NCBI GenBank assembly: GCA_022709625.1
Contig: JAKLIL010000005.1
Location: forward strand, 1 to 17,671
DNA length: 17,671 nt
Direction: 5' to 3'
DNA from: Verrucomicrobiota bacterium
Lineage (GTDB): Bacteria; Verrucomicrobiota; Kiritimatiellia; CAIQIC01; Lenti-01
A model generated the notes under the pieces. That model did no database searches and was not told the origin of the DNA. It was given only the letters and a program-made list of their open reading frames with translations. Numbering within the stretch: position 1 is the first letter of the stretch; each line of letters begins with the position of its first letter. The translations under genes and the position numbers were made by a program. Of the stretch, positions 8,456-14,070 are shown one piece after another.

Positions 8456-8655
8456 ACTTGAACCGCTACCACGTATTTCCGGAAAGTCAAATCGGCCGCC
8501 GGCGTTTTTCCGCCGCGCGGCCATGGAGCATGCCGGCCAACAAGTTGCTTGCCATTGGGCCGCCGCAGTGTACCCTGTCGCCCGCATATCGAGAGTGGTT
8601 GGATTGAGTTGGCAGGTAGTCCATGGCCGCACCGGCGCCCAAGGGGACATCTTTA
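8456..8655. other. Non-coding spacer upstream of the RRM protein gene
   Basis: No plausible gene is seen. Open frames crossing this stretch lack a ribosome binding site, and their sequences look like frame-shadow arginine/proline-rich peptides. Together with the flanking hairpins it makes a gap of about 470 nt between the symporter and the RNA-binding protein gene. That would allow a long 5' leader, as is common for cold-shock-type RNA-binding protein genes. Confidence 0.4.
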
Positions 8656-8670
8656 CCCGAACGATTCGGG
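8656..8670. promoter_or_regulatory. Short palindrome upstream of the RRM protein gene
   Basis: CCCGAA-CGA-TTCGGG is a perfect 6-bp inverted repeat centred about 52 nt before the start codon. It could be an operator or a small leader hairpin. Nothing in the sequence decides between these. Confidence 0.25.
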
Positions 8671-8714
8671 ACATTCAGGCGGCCATTCCCCGGAGCAGAA
8701 GAAAAGAGTACCCC

Positions 8715-9062
8715 ATGGCTACCAAACTATATGTCGGCAACCTGTCGTTCGACGTCGCGGAGAGCGAATTGCGCCAAACGTTCGCGGCGTTCGGCACGGT
8801 CACCAGTTGCAACGTCATCATGGACCGCATGACGGACCGTCCGCGCGGTTTCGCGTTCGTGGAAATGGCCTCGGCCGACGAGGCCGCCAAGGCCATCGCC
8901 GGGCTGAACGGCAAGGAAGTCGGTGGCCGCGCCCTCGTGGTCAACGAAGCCCGGCCCCGCGAGGATCGGCCGCGCGGCGGCGGTTTCGGCGGCGGCTCTG
9001 GCGGCGGCTACGGCGGGGGCTCTGGCGGCGGCTACGGCGGCGGACGCCGCAACCGCTACTAA
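8715..9062 (+). CDS. Glycine-rich RRM RNA-binding protein
   Basis: This 115-residue protein has one RNA recognition motif at about residues 4-80: RNP2 is LYVGNL (5-10) and RNP1 is RGFAFVEM (44-51), with the aromatic residues that stack on RNA bases. A short Arg/Gly-rich tail follows (88-115), built on two copies of GGGSGGGY and ending RRNRY. This is the layout of the small bacterial RNA-binding proteins best known from cyanobacteria, which bind single-stranded RNA and are often cold-induced. The start at 8715 puts the RRM at the N-terminus as expected. Its purine-rich upstream sequence (AGAAAAGAG) is a weak ribosome binding site. An intrinsic terminator follows 31 nt after the stop, so it is probably a single-gene transcript. 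Cold regulation is inference only. Confidence 0.95.
   Translation: MATKLYVGNLSFDVAESELRQTFAAFGTVTSCNVIMDRMTDRPRGFAFVEMASADEAAKAIAGLNGKEVGGRALVVNEARPREDRPRGGGFGGGSGGGYGGGSGGGYGGGRRNRY
8991..9038 (+). repeat. Two tandem 24-bp repeats encoding the Gly-rich tail
   Basis: The unit at 8991-9014 is repeated at 9015-9038 with a single base difference near its start. It encodes the repeated Gly-Gly-Ser-Gly-Gly-Gly-Tyr-Gly block of the RRM protein. Copy number may vary between relatives through slippage. Confidence 0.7.
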
Positions 9063-9092
9063 AACCGGACGGATGCGGTCTGGACTGGCCGG

Positions 9093-9121
9093 CGCCGCGG
9101 CGGTTGCGCCGCGGCGTTTTT
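9093..9121 (+). terminator. Intrinsic terminator of the RRM protein gene
   Basis: A perfect 10-bp GC stem, CGCCGCGGCG (9093-9102) with 9107-9116, surrounds the loop GTTG and is directly followed by TTTTT (9117-9121). This is the classical rho-independent form, placed 31 nt after the stop codon at 9062. Confidence 0.9.
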
Positions 9122-9180
9122 CGGCGTGCATTTTTCGCCGGCCATGGTATGGATTGGCCAACTACGCAGCAGGAGCAGCC

Positions 9181-9345
9181 ATGGGCCGAACCAATTATTC
9201 ATTCGCCAAGTACCAGCGGGAAATCGCCAAGAAGCAGAAGCAGGAGGCCAAGCGCCTGCGGAAAGCCGAGCAGCGCCAGGCCAAGGCGGCCGACGGGGCC
9301 GCCCCGGCCGCGCCGGAAGCGCCGGCCGCGCCCAATCCCACGTAG
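9181..9345 (+). CDS. Small basic conserved-type protein, function unknown
   Basis: A 54-residue protein starting MGRTNYSFAKYQREIAKKQK. The ATG at 9181 has AGGAG at 5-nt spacing, so it is very likely translated. Residues 8-36 are strongly charged and helix-forming (Lys, Arg, Glu, Gln and Ala), probably one amphipathic or coiled-coil helix. The tail from 37 is Ala/Pro-rich and disordered. It has no signal peptide, membrane segment or cysteine. Short proteins with an (N)YSF...K.Q+E.AKK..KE.K..RK pattern occur in many Gram-negative bacteria as conserved hypotheticals. A nucleic-acid or ribosome-associated role would fit its charge and its neighbour, the RRM gene, but that is inference. It has its own ribosome binding site and lies beyond the RRM gene's terminator. 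Confidence 0.8.
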   Translation: MGRTNYSFAKYQREIAKKQKQEAKRLRKAEQRQAKAADGAAPAAPEAPAAPNPT

Positions 9346-9372
9346 CGGGCGGGGGGCTTGTTTCGCGCGGGC

Positions 9373-9712
9373 CACCCGGCAGGTCAGCCAGACCTTGCCG
9401 CCGGGGAATGCCTGTGCCCCGCCCAGTTCCAGGCGGACGTTGCCGGCCCCGCCGTCCCAGAGGGAATATTTCGCCTGGCCCACGACGATCGGAAGCACCG
9501 GCAGGCTGATTTCGTCCACCAGCCCCTGGTTGAGCAGGGCGCCATTCAGGAGCTGACCGGTATCCGTCAGGACCGTCTTGGCGCCGCAGCGCTCGGCCAG
9601 CAGTTCCGGCACCCGGGGCAATCGCCGCGGTTCGCGCCGCCGCCGTGGAAATCGCAGCGGCGCTCCTCGAGATGCCGCCGATGGGCCACGGACGTTTTTT
9701 GCGACACCCCCC
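9373..9712 (-). pseudogene. Remnant of a RibD-C / dihydrofolate-reductase-like protein, frameshifted and truncated
   Basis: Read on the minus strand, 9621-9373 encodes LPRVPELLAERCGAKTVLTD, then TGQLLNGALLNQGLVDEISL and, further on, FPGGKVWLTCRV. This is the C-terminal half of RibD-C-type NADPH-dependent reductases, with the family's Gly-x-Leu-Asn-x-x-Leu-Leu and Gly-Leu-Val-Asp-Glu-Ile-Ser signatures. The preceding homologous segment (SQKTSVAHRRHLEERRCDFH, about 9704-9645) is in a different frame. Restoring one base near 9621 joins them as Gly-Asp-Leu-Pro-Arg. The N-terminal half, including the cofactor-binding region, is absent. There is no stop after the normal C-terminus, and the frame runs on into the neighbouring gene. 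It is almost certainly non-functional. Only the assembled sequence can be judged, so a sequencing error at the shift is possible, but it would not explain the missing half. Confidence 0.72.
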
Positions 9713-9766
9713 CCCCGATCTTGGCCAACGCGGGGCCACGCTTCCCGTTTCCGGCGGGAAAATGGC

Positions 9767-9795
9767 TTGAAGGGGGGCGGGAGCGGTTGTTTACT
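9767..9795 (+). promoter_or_regulatory. Candidate promoter for the signalling cluster
   Basis: TTGAAG (9767-9772) is followed after 17 nt by TTTACT (9790-9795); each matches four of six consensus bases. Transcription from about 9802 would leave a short leader containing the GGCGGAG ribosome binding site and the GTG start at 9822. It is assigned by eye only. Confidence 0.33.
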
Positions 9796-9821
9796 AGCGG
9801 TGGACGCGGCGGAGCCAACGC

Positions 9822-12206
9822 GTGAAACGCAAGCAGATCCAACCGAAACAGCGCCCTTCCGGCCGGACGGTGGCCGATCTCGCGGAGGCGAAACGCGAGT
9901 TTGCGGCCGTGCTGGGGCAGGCTCCGCTGGTCGCGGTCCTGCTGGATCCGCAGGGGCGGCTGTTCTATGCCAATGACTCCTTGCTGAAACTGACCGGCTA
10001 CAAGCGGCGCGAAATCATCGGCCGCGACTGGTTCAGCCGGTTCGTGCCGGACTTTCGGCCCGACGTGAAGGAGGAGTTCCTTCGCGGCCTGCGGCGGGGG
10101 AAAATCGCTCCGCGTTTCGAGAATCCGATCCGCGCGAAGAATGGCGAATCGCATTTGATTGCTTGGAACAACCAGACGCTGCGGGGGCCGGACGGCGCGG
10201 GGGCCGGGGCGGCCAGCATCGGGGTAAATCTCAGCGTATTACGGATCAGCCGGCGGGCGCAGATCATCACCGCCGCCAATTGGCTGGTGAACCGGTCCAA
10301 GGACGAAATGAAGCTGCTGGCGGGTCTGTGCCGTTTGCTGGTGAAGCAGGGCGGCTACCGCATGGCGTGGGTGGGCTATGCCCGGGACGACCGGGCCAAG
10401 AGCGTGCAGCCGATGGCGCAGGCCGGGTTCGTGAAGGGCTATCTCAAGAATCGGCGTGTCAGTTGGGGGATCAATCCCCGGGGCCGGGGGCCGGCGGGGA
10501 GGGCGATTCGCACCGGCAAGGCGGTGGTCATCCAGCGCATCGTGACGGATCCGGCGTTCCCGCCCTGGCGGCAGGATGCCCTGCGCCACGGCTACGCCTC
10601 GTGCGCGGCCTTGCCGCTGCACGACCACGGCGAAATCCGCGGCGTCTTGATGCTGTATGCCACGGACCCGGACGCATTCGACTCCAATGAAATGGAATTG
10701 CTGGGCCAACTGGCCGACGATTTGACCTTCGGGATCGAGGCCTTGCGGGACTACCGCGAACGGGAAGAGGCGCAGGAGCGGCTCCGCAAGACGCTGGAGA
10801 GCATCGGCGATGGCTTTCTCGCCCTGGACCGCGACTGGCGCTACGTGTACGTCAACGCGGCGGCGGAACGCATGCTGGGCATTCCTCGCGAACGCCTGCT
10901 GGGCCAGATGCTCTGGGACCTGTTTCCCGACAAGAAAGGCACCGAACTCGAGCGCCAATTCCGCCGGGCCGCATCCGGCGAAAGCGCGGATTTCGAAGAC
11001 TATTTCGAGACTTGGCAGACATGGTTCCACAATCGCTGTTTTCCGCGCATGGGCGGAGGGGTTGCCGTCTATTTCCGGGACGTGACGGCCGAGAAAAAAG
11101 CCGTCGAGGCCCTGCGGGAGTCCGAGGAGAAGTTTCGCGCGCTGTTCGACACGGCGACGGACGGACTGTTCCTGCTCCAGCCGGAAGAACAGCGTTTTCG
11201 CCTGGCGAATCCGGCTTGTCTGCGGATGCTGGGATATACATGGGCTGAATTCCAACAGCTCCGGCTCGAGGATCTGCACCGGCCGGAGGATATGCCGGAT
11301 GTCCGGCGCGAAATCGCCAAGTTCGGGGACGTCCGGTTTGGCATCCGCGTCGATTTGCGATTCAAGCGCAAGGACGGCAGCGCGTTTCTCGCCGATTTGA
11401 GCACGACGCGGGTGATGTTCGGGGGCGAGCGGTACATCCTGGTTTCGATCCGGGACGTGGACGAGCGCCGGCGGCTGGAGGCGGCGCTGGCGCTGTCGCA
11501 GGCGGAGCTGCGCGCGCTGCTGGCGCGAATGGAATCCGCGCGCGAGGAGGAGCGGACGCGCATCGCCCGCGACATCCACGACGACTTCGGCCAGAGCCTC
11601 ACGGCCATCAAAATGGACCTGCGCCAAATCGAACGGATCGTCCGGGAGACCGCCCCGACGCCGGCGCTAGAGGAAATCCTCCAGCACGCCGCCGACTCGA
11701 TCGAAACCGTCGATGCCGCCTTGGCGACGGTGCAGGAACTGGCGGCCCGCCTGCGGCCGGGGGTGCTCGACCGGATCGGGCTGGGCCCGGCGCTGCAATA
11801 CGAGGCGCGCCGGTTCCAGGAACGGCACGGCATCGCCTGCGCGGCGGCCGTGCCCGCCGCCGTGTCCGGATTGGAGCCGGCGGCGACCACGGCGCTGTTC
11901 CGCATTTTCCAGGAATGCCTGACCAACGTGGCGCGCCACGCCCAGGCCAGCCGCGTCGACGCCGCCTTGGAACTGGCGGGCCAAAGCGTGTGCCTGCGCG
12001 TGCGCGACGACGGCGTGGGGATTCCCGAAAGCGCGCTGGCGAATCCGGCTTCGCTGGGCTTGATCGGCATACGGGAACGCGTCGCGGCCCTGGGCGGCGA
12101 GGTCGCGTTCCGGCGCGGGGAGAAAAAAGGCACCGTCGTCGAGGTGCGCCTGCCCCGGCGCGGCCCGACCGGCAAAACCGCCGACGGCGGGAAAGGCTCG
12201 CCATGA
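9822..12206 (+). CDS. Soluble PAS-GAF-PAS-PAS sensor histidine kinase, NarL/UhpB type
   Basis: This 794-residue protein starts at the GTG at 9822, with GGCGGAG ending 7 nt upstream. Domains (approximate residues): PAS 25-140 (LFYANDSLLKLTGYKRREII), GAF 145-310, PAS 320-426, PAS 431-549, HisKA_3 dimerisation 570-650, HATPase_c 685-785. The phospho-acceptor is His586 in ARDIHDDFGQSL. The ATP-binding N-box is ECLTNVARHA (Asn702), followed by RDDGVGIP and SLGLIGIRERV. All elements for autophosphorylation are present. No signal peptide or transmembrane helix is visible, so it should be cytosolic and sense an internal cue (redox, small molecule or metabolite) through PAS/GAF. The stop overlaps the start of the LuxR-type response regulator (ATGA at 12203-12206), which is its obvious partner. 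The signal cannot be read from the sequence. Confidence 0.95.
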   Translation: MKRKQIQPKQRPSGRTVADLAEAKREFAAVLGQAPLVAVLLDPQGRLFYANDSLLKLTGYKRREIIGRDWFSRFVPDFRPDVKEEFLRGLRRGKIAPRFENPIRAKNGESHLIAWNNQTLRGPDGAGAGAASIGVNLSVLRISRRAQIITAANWLVNRSKDEMKLLAGLCRLLVKQGGYRMAWVGYARDDRAKSVQPMAQAGFVKGYLKNRRVSWGINPRGRGPAGRAIRTGKAVVIQRIVTDPAFPPWRQDALRHGYASCAALPLHDHGEIRGVLMLYATDPDAFDSNEMELLGQLADDLTFGIEALRDYREREEAQERLRKTLESIGDGFLALDRDWRYVYVNAAAERMLGIPRERLLGQMLWDLFPDKKGTELERQFRRAASGESADFEDYFETWQTWFHNRCFPRMGGGVAVYFRDVTAEKKAVEALRESEEKFRALFDTATDGLFLLQPEEQRFRLANPACLRMLGYTWAEFQQLRLEDLHRPEDMPDVRREIAKFGDVRFGIRVDLRFKRKDGSAFLADLSTTRVMFGGERYILVSIRDVDERRRLEAALALSQAELRALLARMESAREEERTRIARDIHDDFGQSLTAIKMDLRQIERIVRETAPTPALEEILQHAADSIETVDAALATVQELAARLRPGVLDRIGLGPALQYEARRFQERHGIACAAAVPAAVSGLEPAATTALFRIFQECLTNVARHAQASRVDAALELAGQSVCLRVRDDGVGIPESALANPASLGLIGIRERVAALGGEVAFRRGEKKGTVVEVRLPRRGPTGKTADGGKGSP

Positions 12207-12877
12207 AGGCGAAATCCGTCGCCGCGCCGTCGCCGGTCCGCGGCCCGCGCGTGCTGATCGTCGAGGACCATCCCATCCTGCGGCGCGGACTCAAGGACAT
12301 CCTGGCCGGGGAATTTCCCGGCATCGCGTTCGGCGAAGCGGCCGACTCGCGCACCGCGGTCGCGGCGTTGGAACGCGAGGCGTGGGACGTCGTGCTGCTG
12401 GACATCGCCATTCCGGGGCGCGACGGGCTGGAACTGCTGGCCGACGTTCGCCGGATGCGCCCGGCGACGCGCACCCTGGTGGTGAGCGGATTTCCCGAGG
12501 AAGAATTCGCGGTGCGCTCGTTCAAGCTGGGTGCGGCGGGCTATCTCGGCAAGGGCCAGGCGCCGGAAGAACTCGTGGGGGCGGTCAAGAAGATCCTCGC
12601 CGGCGGAAAATACGTGCTGCCGCGGTTGGCGGAACGGCTGGCGGCGGCGCTGGGCAACAACCACGCGGCCAAATCGCCCCACGAAGCCCTCTCGGCCCGC
12701 GAACTGCAGGTACTGCGGCTGATCGCCGCGGGCAAGACCGTCAAAGCCATCGCCGCGGAATTGGCGCTGAGCGAGAAGACCATCGCCACCTATCGCGCGC
12801 GCCTCGCGGAAAAAACGGGCCTGCCCACCAACGTGGCGCTGGCCCGCTACGCCTTCCGGCACGGCCTCGTGCGGTAG
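12203..12877 (+). CDS. LuxR/NarL-family response regulator
   Basis: A 224-residue DNA-binding response regulator. The receiver domain spans about 16-135: acidic pair in VLIVEDHP, phosphorylation site Asp67 in VVLLDIAIPGRDG, the switch residue Ser in LVVSG, and the conserved Lys in GYLGKG. The LuxR-type helix-turn-helix spans about 158-220 (LSARELQVLRLIAAGKTVKA, then LSEKTIATYRARL). The ATG overlaps the kinase stop codon, indicating translational coupling and cognate pairing. It probably activates or represses transcription on phosphorylation by the kinase. The palindrome 15 nt after its stop is a candidate binding site, pointing to control of the downstream receiver-HPr gene. No target is proven. 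Confidence 0.96.
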   Translation: MKAKSVAAPSPVRGPRVLIVEDHPILRRGLKDILAGEFPGIAFGEAADSRTAVAALEREAWDVVLLDIAIPGRDGLELLADVRRMRPATRTLVVSGFPEEEFAVRSFKLGAAGYLGKGQAPEELVGAVKKILAGGKYVLPRLAERLAAALGNNHAAKSPHEALSARELQVLRLIAAGKTVKAIAAELALSEKTIATYRARLAEKTGLPTNVALARYAFRHGLVR

Positions 12878-12891
12878 GCCGGCGCCCGCCG

Positions 12892-12915
12892 CGCGTAGGG
12901 TGAATCCCCTACGCG
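12892..12915. promoter_or_regulatory. Perfect 9-bp palindrome between the regulator and receiver-HPr genes
   Basis: CGCGTAGGG (12892-12900), a 6-nt spacer, then CCCTACGCG (12907-12915). It lies 41 nt before the next start codon. Size and symmetry fit a dimeric LuxR/NarL-type operator, and the gene just upstream encodes such a regulator. It could equally be an intercistronic RNA hairpin; there is no T-tract, so termination is unlikely. Confidence 0.45.
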
Positions 12916-12955
12916 AATCCGGGCAATCCGGCGGCTGGAAGCGGCCGGTCCGCCG

Positions 12956-13708
12956 ATGTATGTTGGAATGGCTATGGATGCCGACCTTCCAAGCCCGGCC
13001 CCCGCGATTCTGCTGGTGGACGACGCCGAACCCGTGCGGCGGCGGTTGCGCAAGATGCTGGACGCCTCGGCGCACGGCGGCAAGGTCGTCGAAGCCGGCA
13101 GCGTCTCCGAAGCCATCCGCCGGTTCAATGTTTACCAGCCGGCGACGGTGGTGCTCGATCTGGGCCTGCCCGACGGCAACGGGATCGAAGTGCTCCACCA
13201 CGCCAAGAAATCGGACCGCAACTGCGTCGTGGTCGTGCTGACCAACTACACCGATCCGGAAACCCGCCGGCATTGCGAGAACCTGGGGGCGGACTACGTC
13301 TTCGCCAAATACGACCAGTTCGAAAACGCCATCGAAACGGCCCGGCAAGCTTCGCAACGGGAACGGGGCCGGGCCTTCCGCCGGACGACGGGCGAGGGGG
13401 GGCGCAGCGTCAACCTGACGGTATCAAGTCCCTACGGCTTGCATGTCCGGCCCGCCGCCCTGCTGGTGAAGGTGGCCCAGCGTTTCGCGGCGGACGTCGA
13501 AATCGCCTACAACGGCAACAAGGCCAATGCCAAAAGCATCATGAGCGTGATGGTGTTGGGTGCGGAACACGGGGCCCCGGTGGTCGTGACGGCCGCGGGG
13601 CGCGACGCCGCCGAGGCGCTGGCCGCCATCGAGGCCCTGTTTTCCACCAATTTCCAGGAGGAACCGGAGGCCGGCGCCGCGCAGACCGAATCCGAGGCCA
13701 TGCCATGA
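12956..13708 (+). CDS. Receiver-HPr fusion protein
   Basis: A 250-residue fusion of two signalling domains. Residues about 17-135 form a two-component receiver: Asp22/Asp23 in LLVDDAEP, phospho-acceptor Asp68 in VVLDLGLPDGNG, Thr96 in VVLTNYTD and Lys118 in VFAKYD, all catalytic positions intact. After a polar linker, residues about 149-235 form a PTS phosphocarrier HPr domain: GLHVRPAALLV with His163, and NAKSIMSVMVLGAEHG with Ser194. The His-to-Ser distance is 31 residues, as between His15 and Ser46 of HPr. It could accept phosphate from a histidine kinase, from enzyme I and from HPr kinase. There is no DNA-binding output. In-frame ATGs at 12968 and 12974 are alternative starts; ribosome binding sites are poor for all. 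Its stop overlaps the CBM48 gene start (ATGA). Confidence 0.93.
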   Translation: MYVGMAMDADLPSPAPAILLVDDAEPVRRRLRKMLDASAHGGKVVEAGSVSEAIRRFNVYQPATVVLDLGLPDGNGIEVLHHAKKSDRNCVVVVLTNYTDPETRRHCENLGADYVFAKYDQFENAIETARQASQRERGRAFRRTTGEGGRSVNLTVSSPYGLHVRPAALLVKVAQRFAADVEIAYNGNKANAKSIMSVMVLGAEHGAPVVVTAAGRDAAEALAAIEALFSTNFQEEPEAGAAQTESEAMP

Positions 13709-13977
13709 ACCGAACCAAAACCAGGCAGGTCCGGTTCCGTATGGATGCGGAGCCGGGCCGCCAAGTCTTCCTTGCGGGGACGTTCAACGGCTGGGATCCC
13801 CGGCAGACGCCCATGCGGGAAAATTCCCAAAAAGGGACGTACTGCGCCGCCGTTGCGCTGCCGTCCGGCTGCCACGAGTACAAGTTCGTCGTGGACGGCG
13901 AATGGCAGGTGGATCCCAAGAGCCACGCTTGGGTGCCCAACGGCGTGGGTTCCCTGAACAGCGTCGTGGTGGTGTGA
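13705..13977 (+). CDS. Stand-alone CBM48 glycogen-binding domain protein
   Basis: This 90-residue protein is almost entirely one CBM48/AMPK-beta-type (isoamylase early-set) domain: VFLAGTFNGWDP at 21-32, HEYKFVVDGEWQVDP at 57-71 and GSLNSVVVV at the end. Trp30, Lys60, Trp67 and Asn85 match the carbohydrate-contacting Trp, Lys, Trp and Asn of the AMPK beta glycogen-binding domain, so binding to glycogen or another alpha-glucan is likely. There is no enzyme domain, signal peptide or membrane helix; it is probably cytosolic. Its ATG overlaps the stop of the receiver-HPr gene, implying coupled and roughly equimolar synthesis. It may tether or sense glycogen for that protein; this is inferred from the gene pair, not shown. 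It ends the signalling cluster; a strong hairpin follows. Confidence 0.93.
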   Translation: MNRTKTRQVRFRMDAEPGRQVFLAGTFNGWDPRQTPMRENSQKGTYCAAVALPSGCHEYKFVVDGEWQVDPKSHAWVPNGVGSLNSVVVV

Positions 13978-13982
13978 GTTCC

Positions 13983-14016
13983 CGGCCGCCCCCCGGGGGG
14001 TAGGGGGGGGCGGCCG
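13983..14016 (+). terminator. Terminator-like hairpin closing the signalling cluster
   Basis: A perfect 12-bp GC stem, CGGCCGCCCCCC (13983-13994) with 14005-14016, around a 10-nt G-rich loop, 5 nt after the CBM48 stop codon. No T-run follows, so it is not a canonical intrinsic terminator, but its position fits a transcript end. Confidence 0.5.
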
Positions 14017-14070
14017 CGATCCGCTCTGGACAGGCGGGAGCCTTTGGGCGATCATGCGCGCCTTAATGGC

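Noticed and set aside
6200..8607. Long frames overlapping the symporter (6200-7798 minus and 6565-8607 plus)
   Set aside because: Arg/His/Gly-rich shadow translations of a membrane protein gene whose own frame shows hydrophobic helices and family motifs.
9707..9716. Run of ten C as a phase-variable switch
   Set aside because: It sits at the edge of a gene remnant that is broken elsewhere, and upstream of the kinase promoter candidate, so slippage would not toggle an intact reading frame.
10239..13357. Minus-strand frames 10239-11627 and 11069-13357 opposite the kinase and regulators
   Set aside because: They contain no domains, and all expected kinase and receiver residues are in the plus-strand frames.
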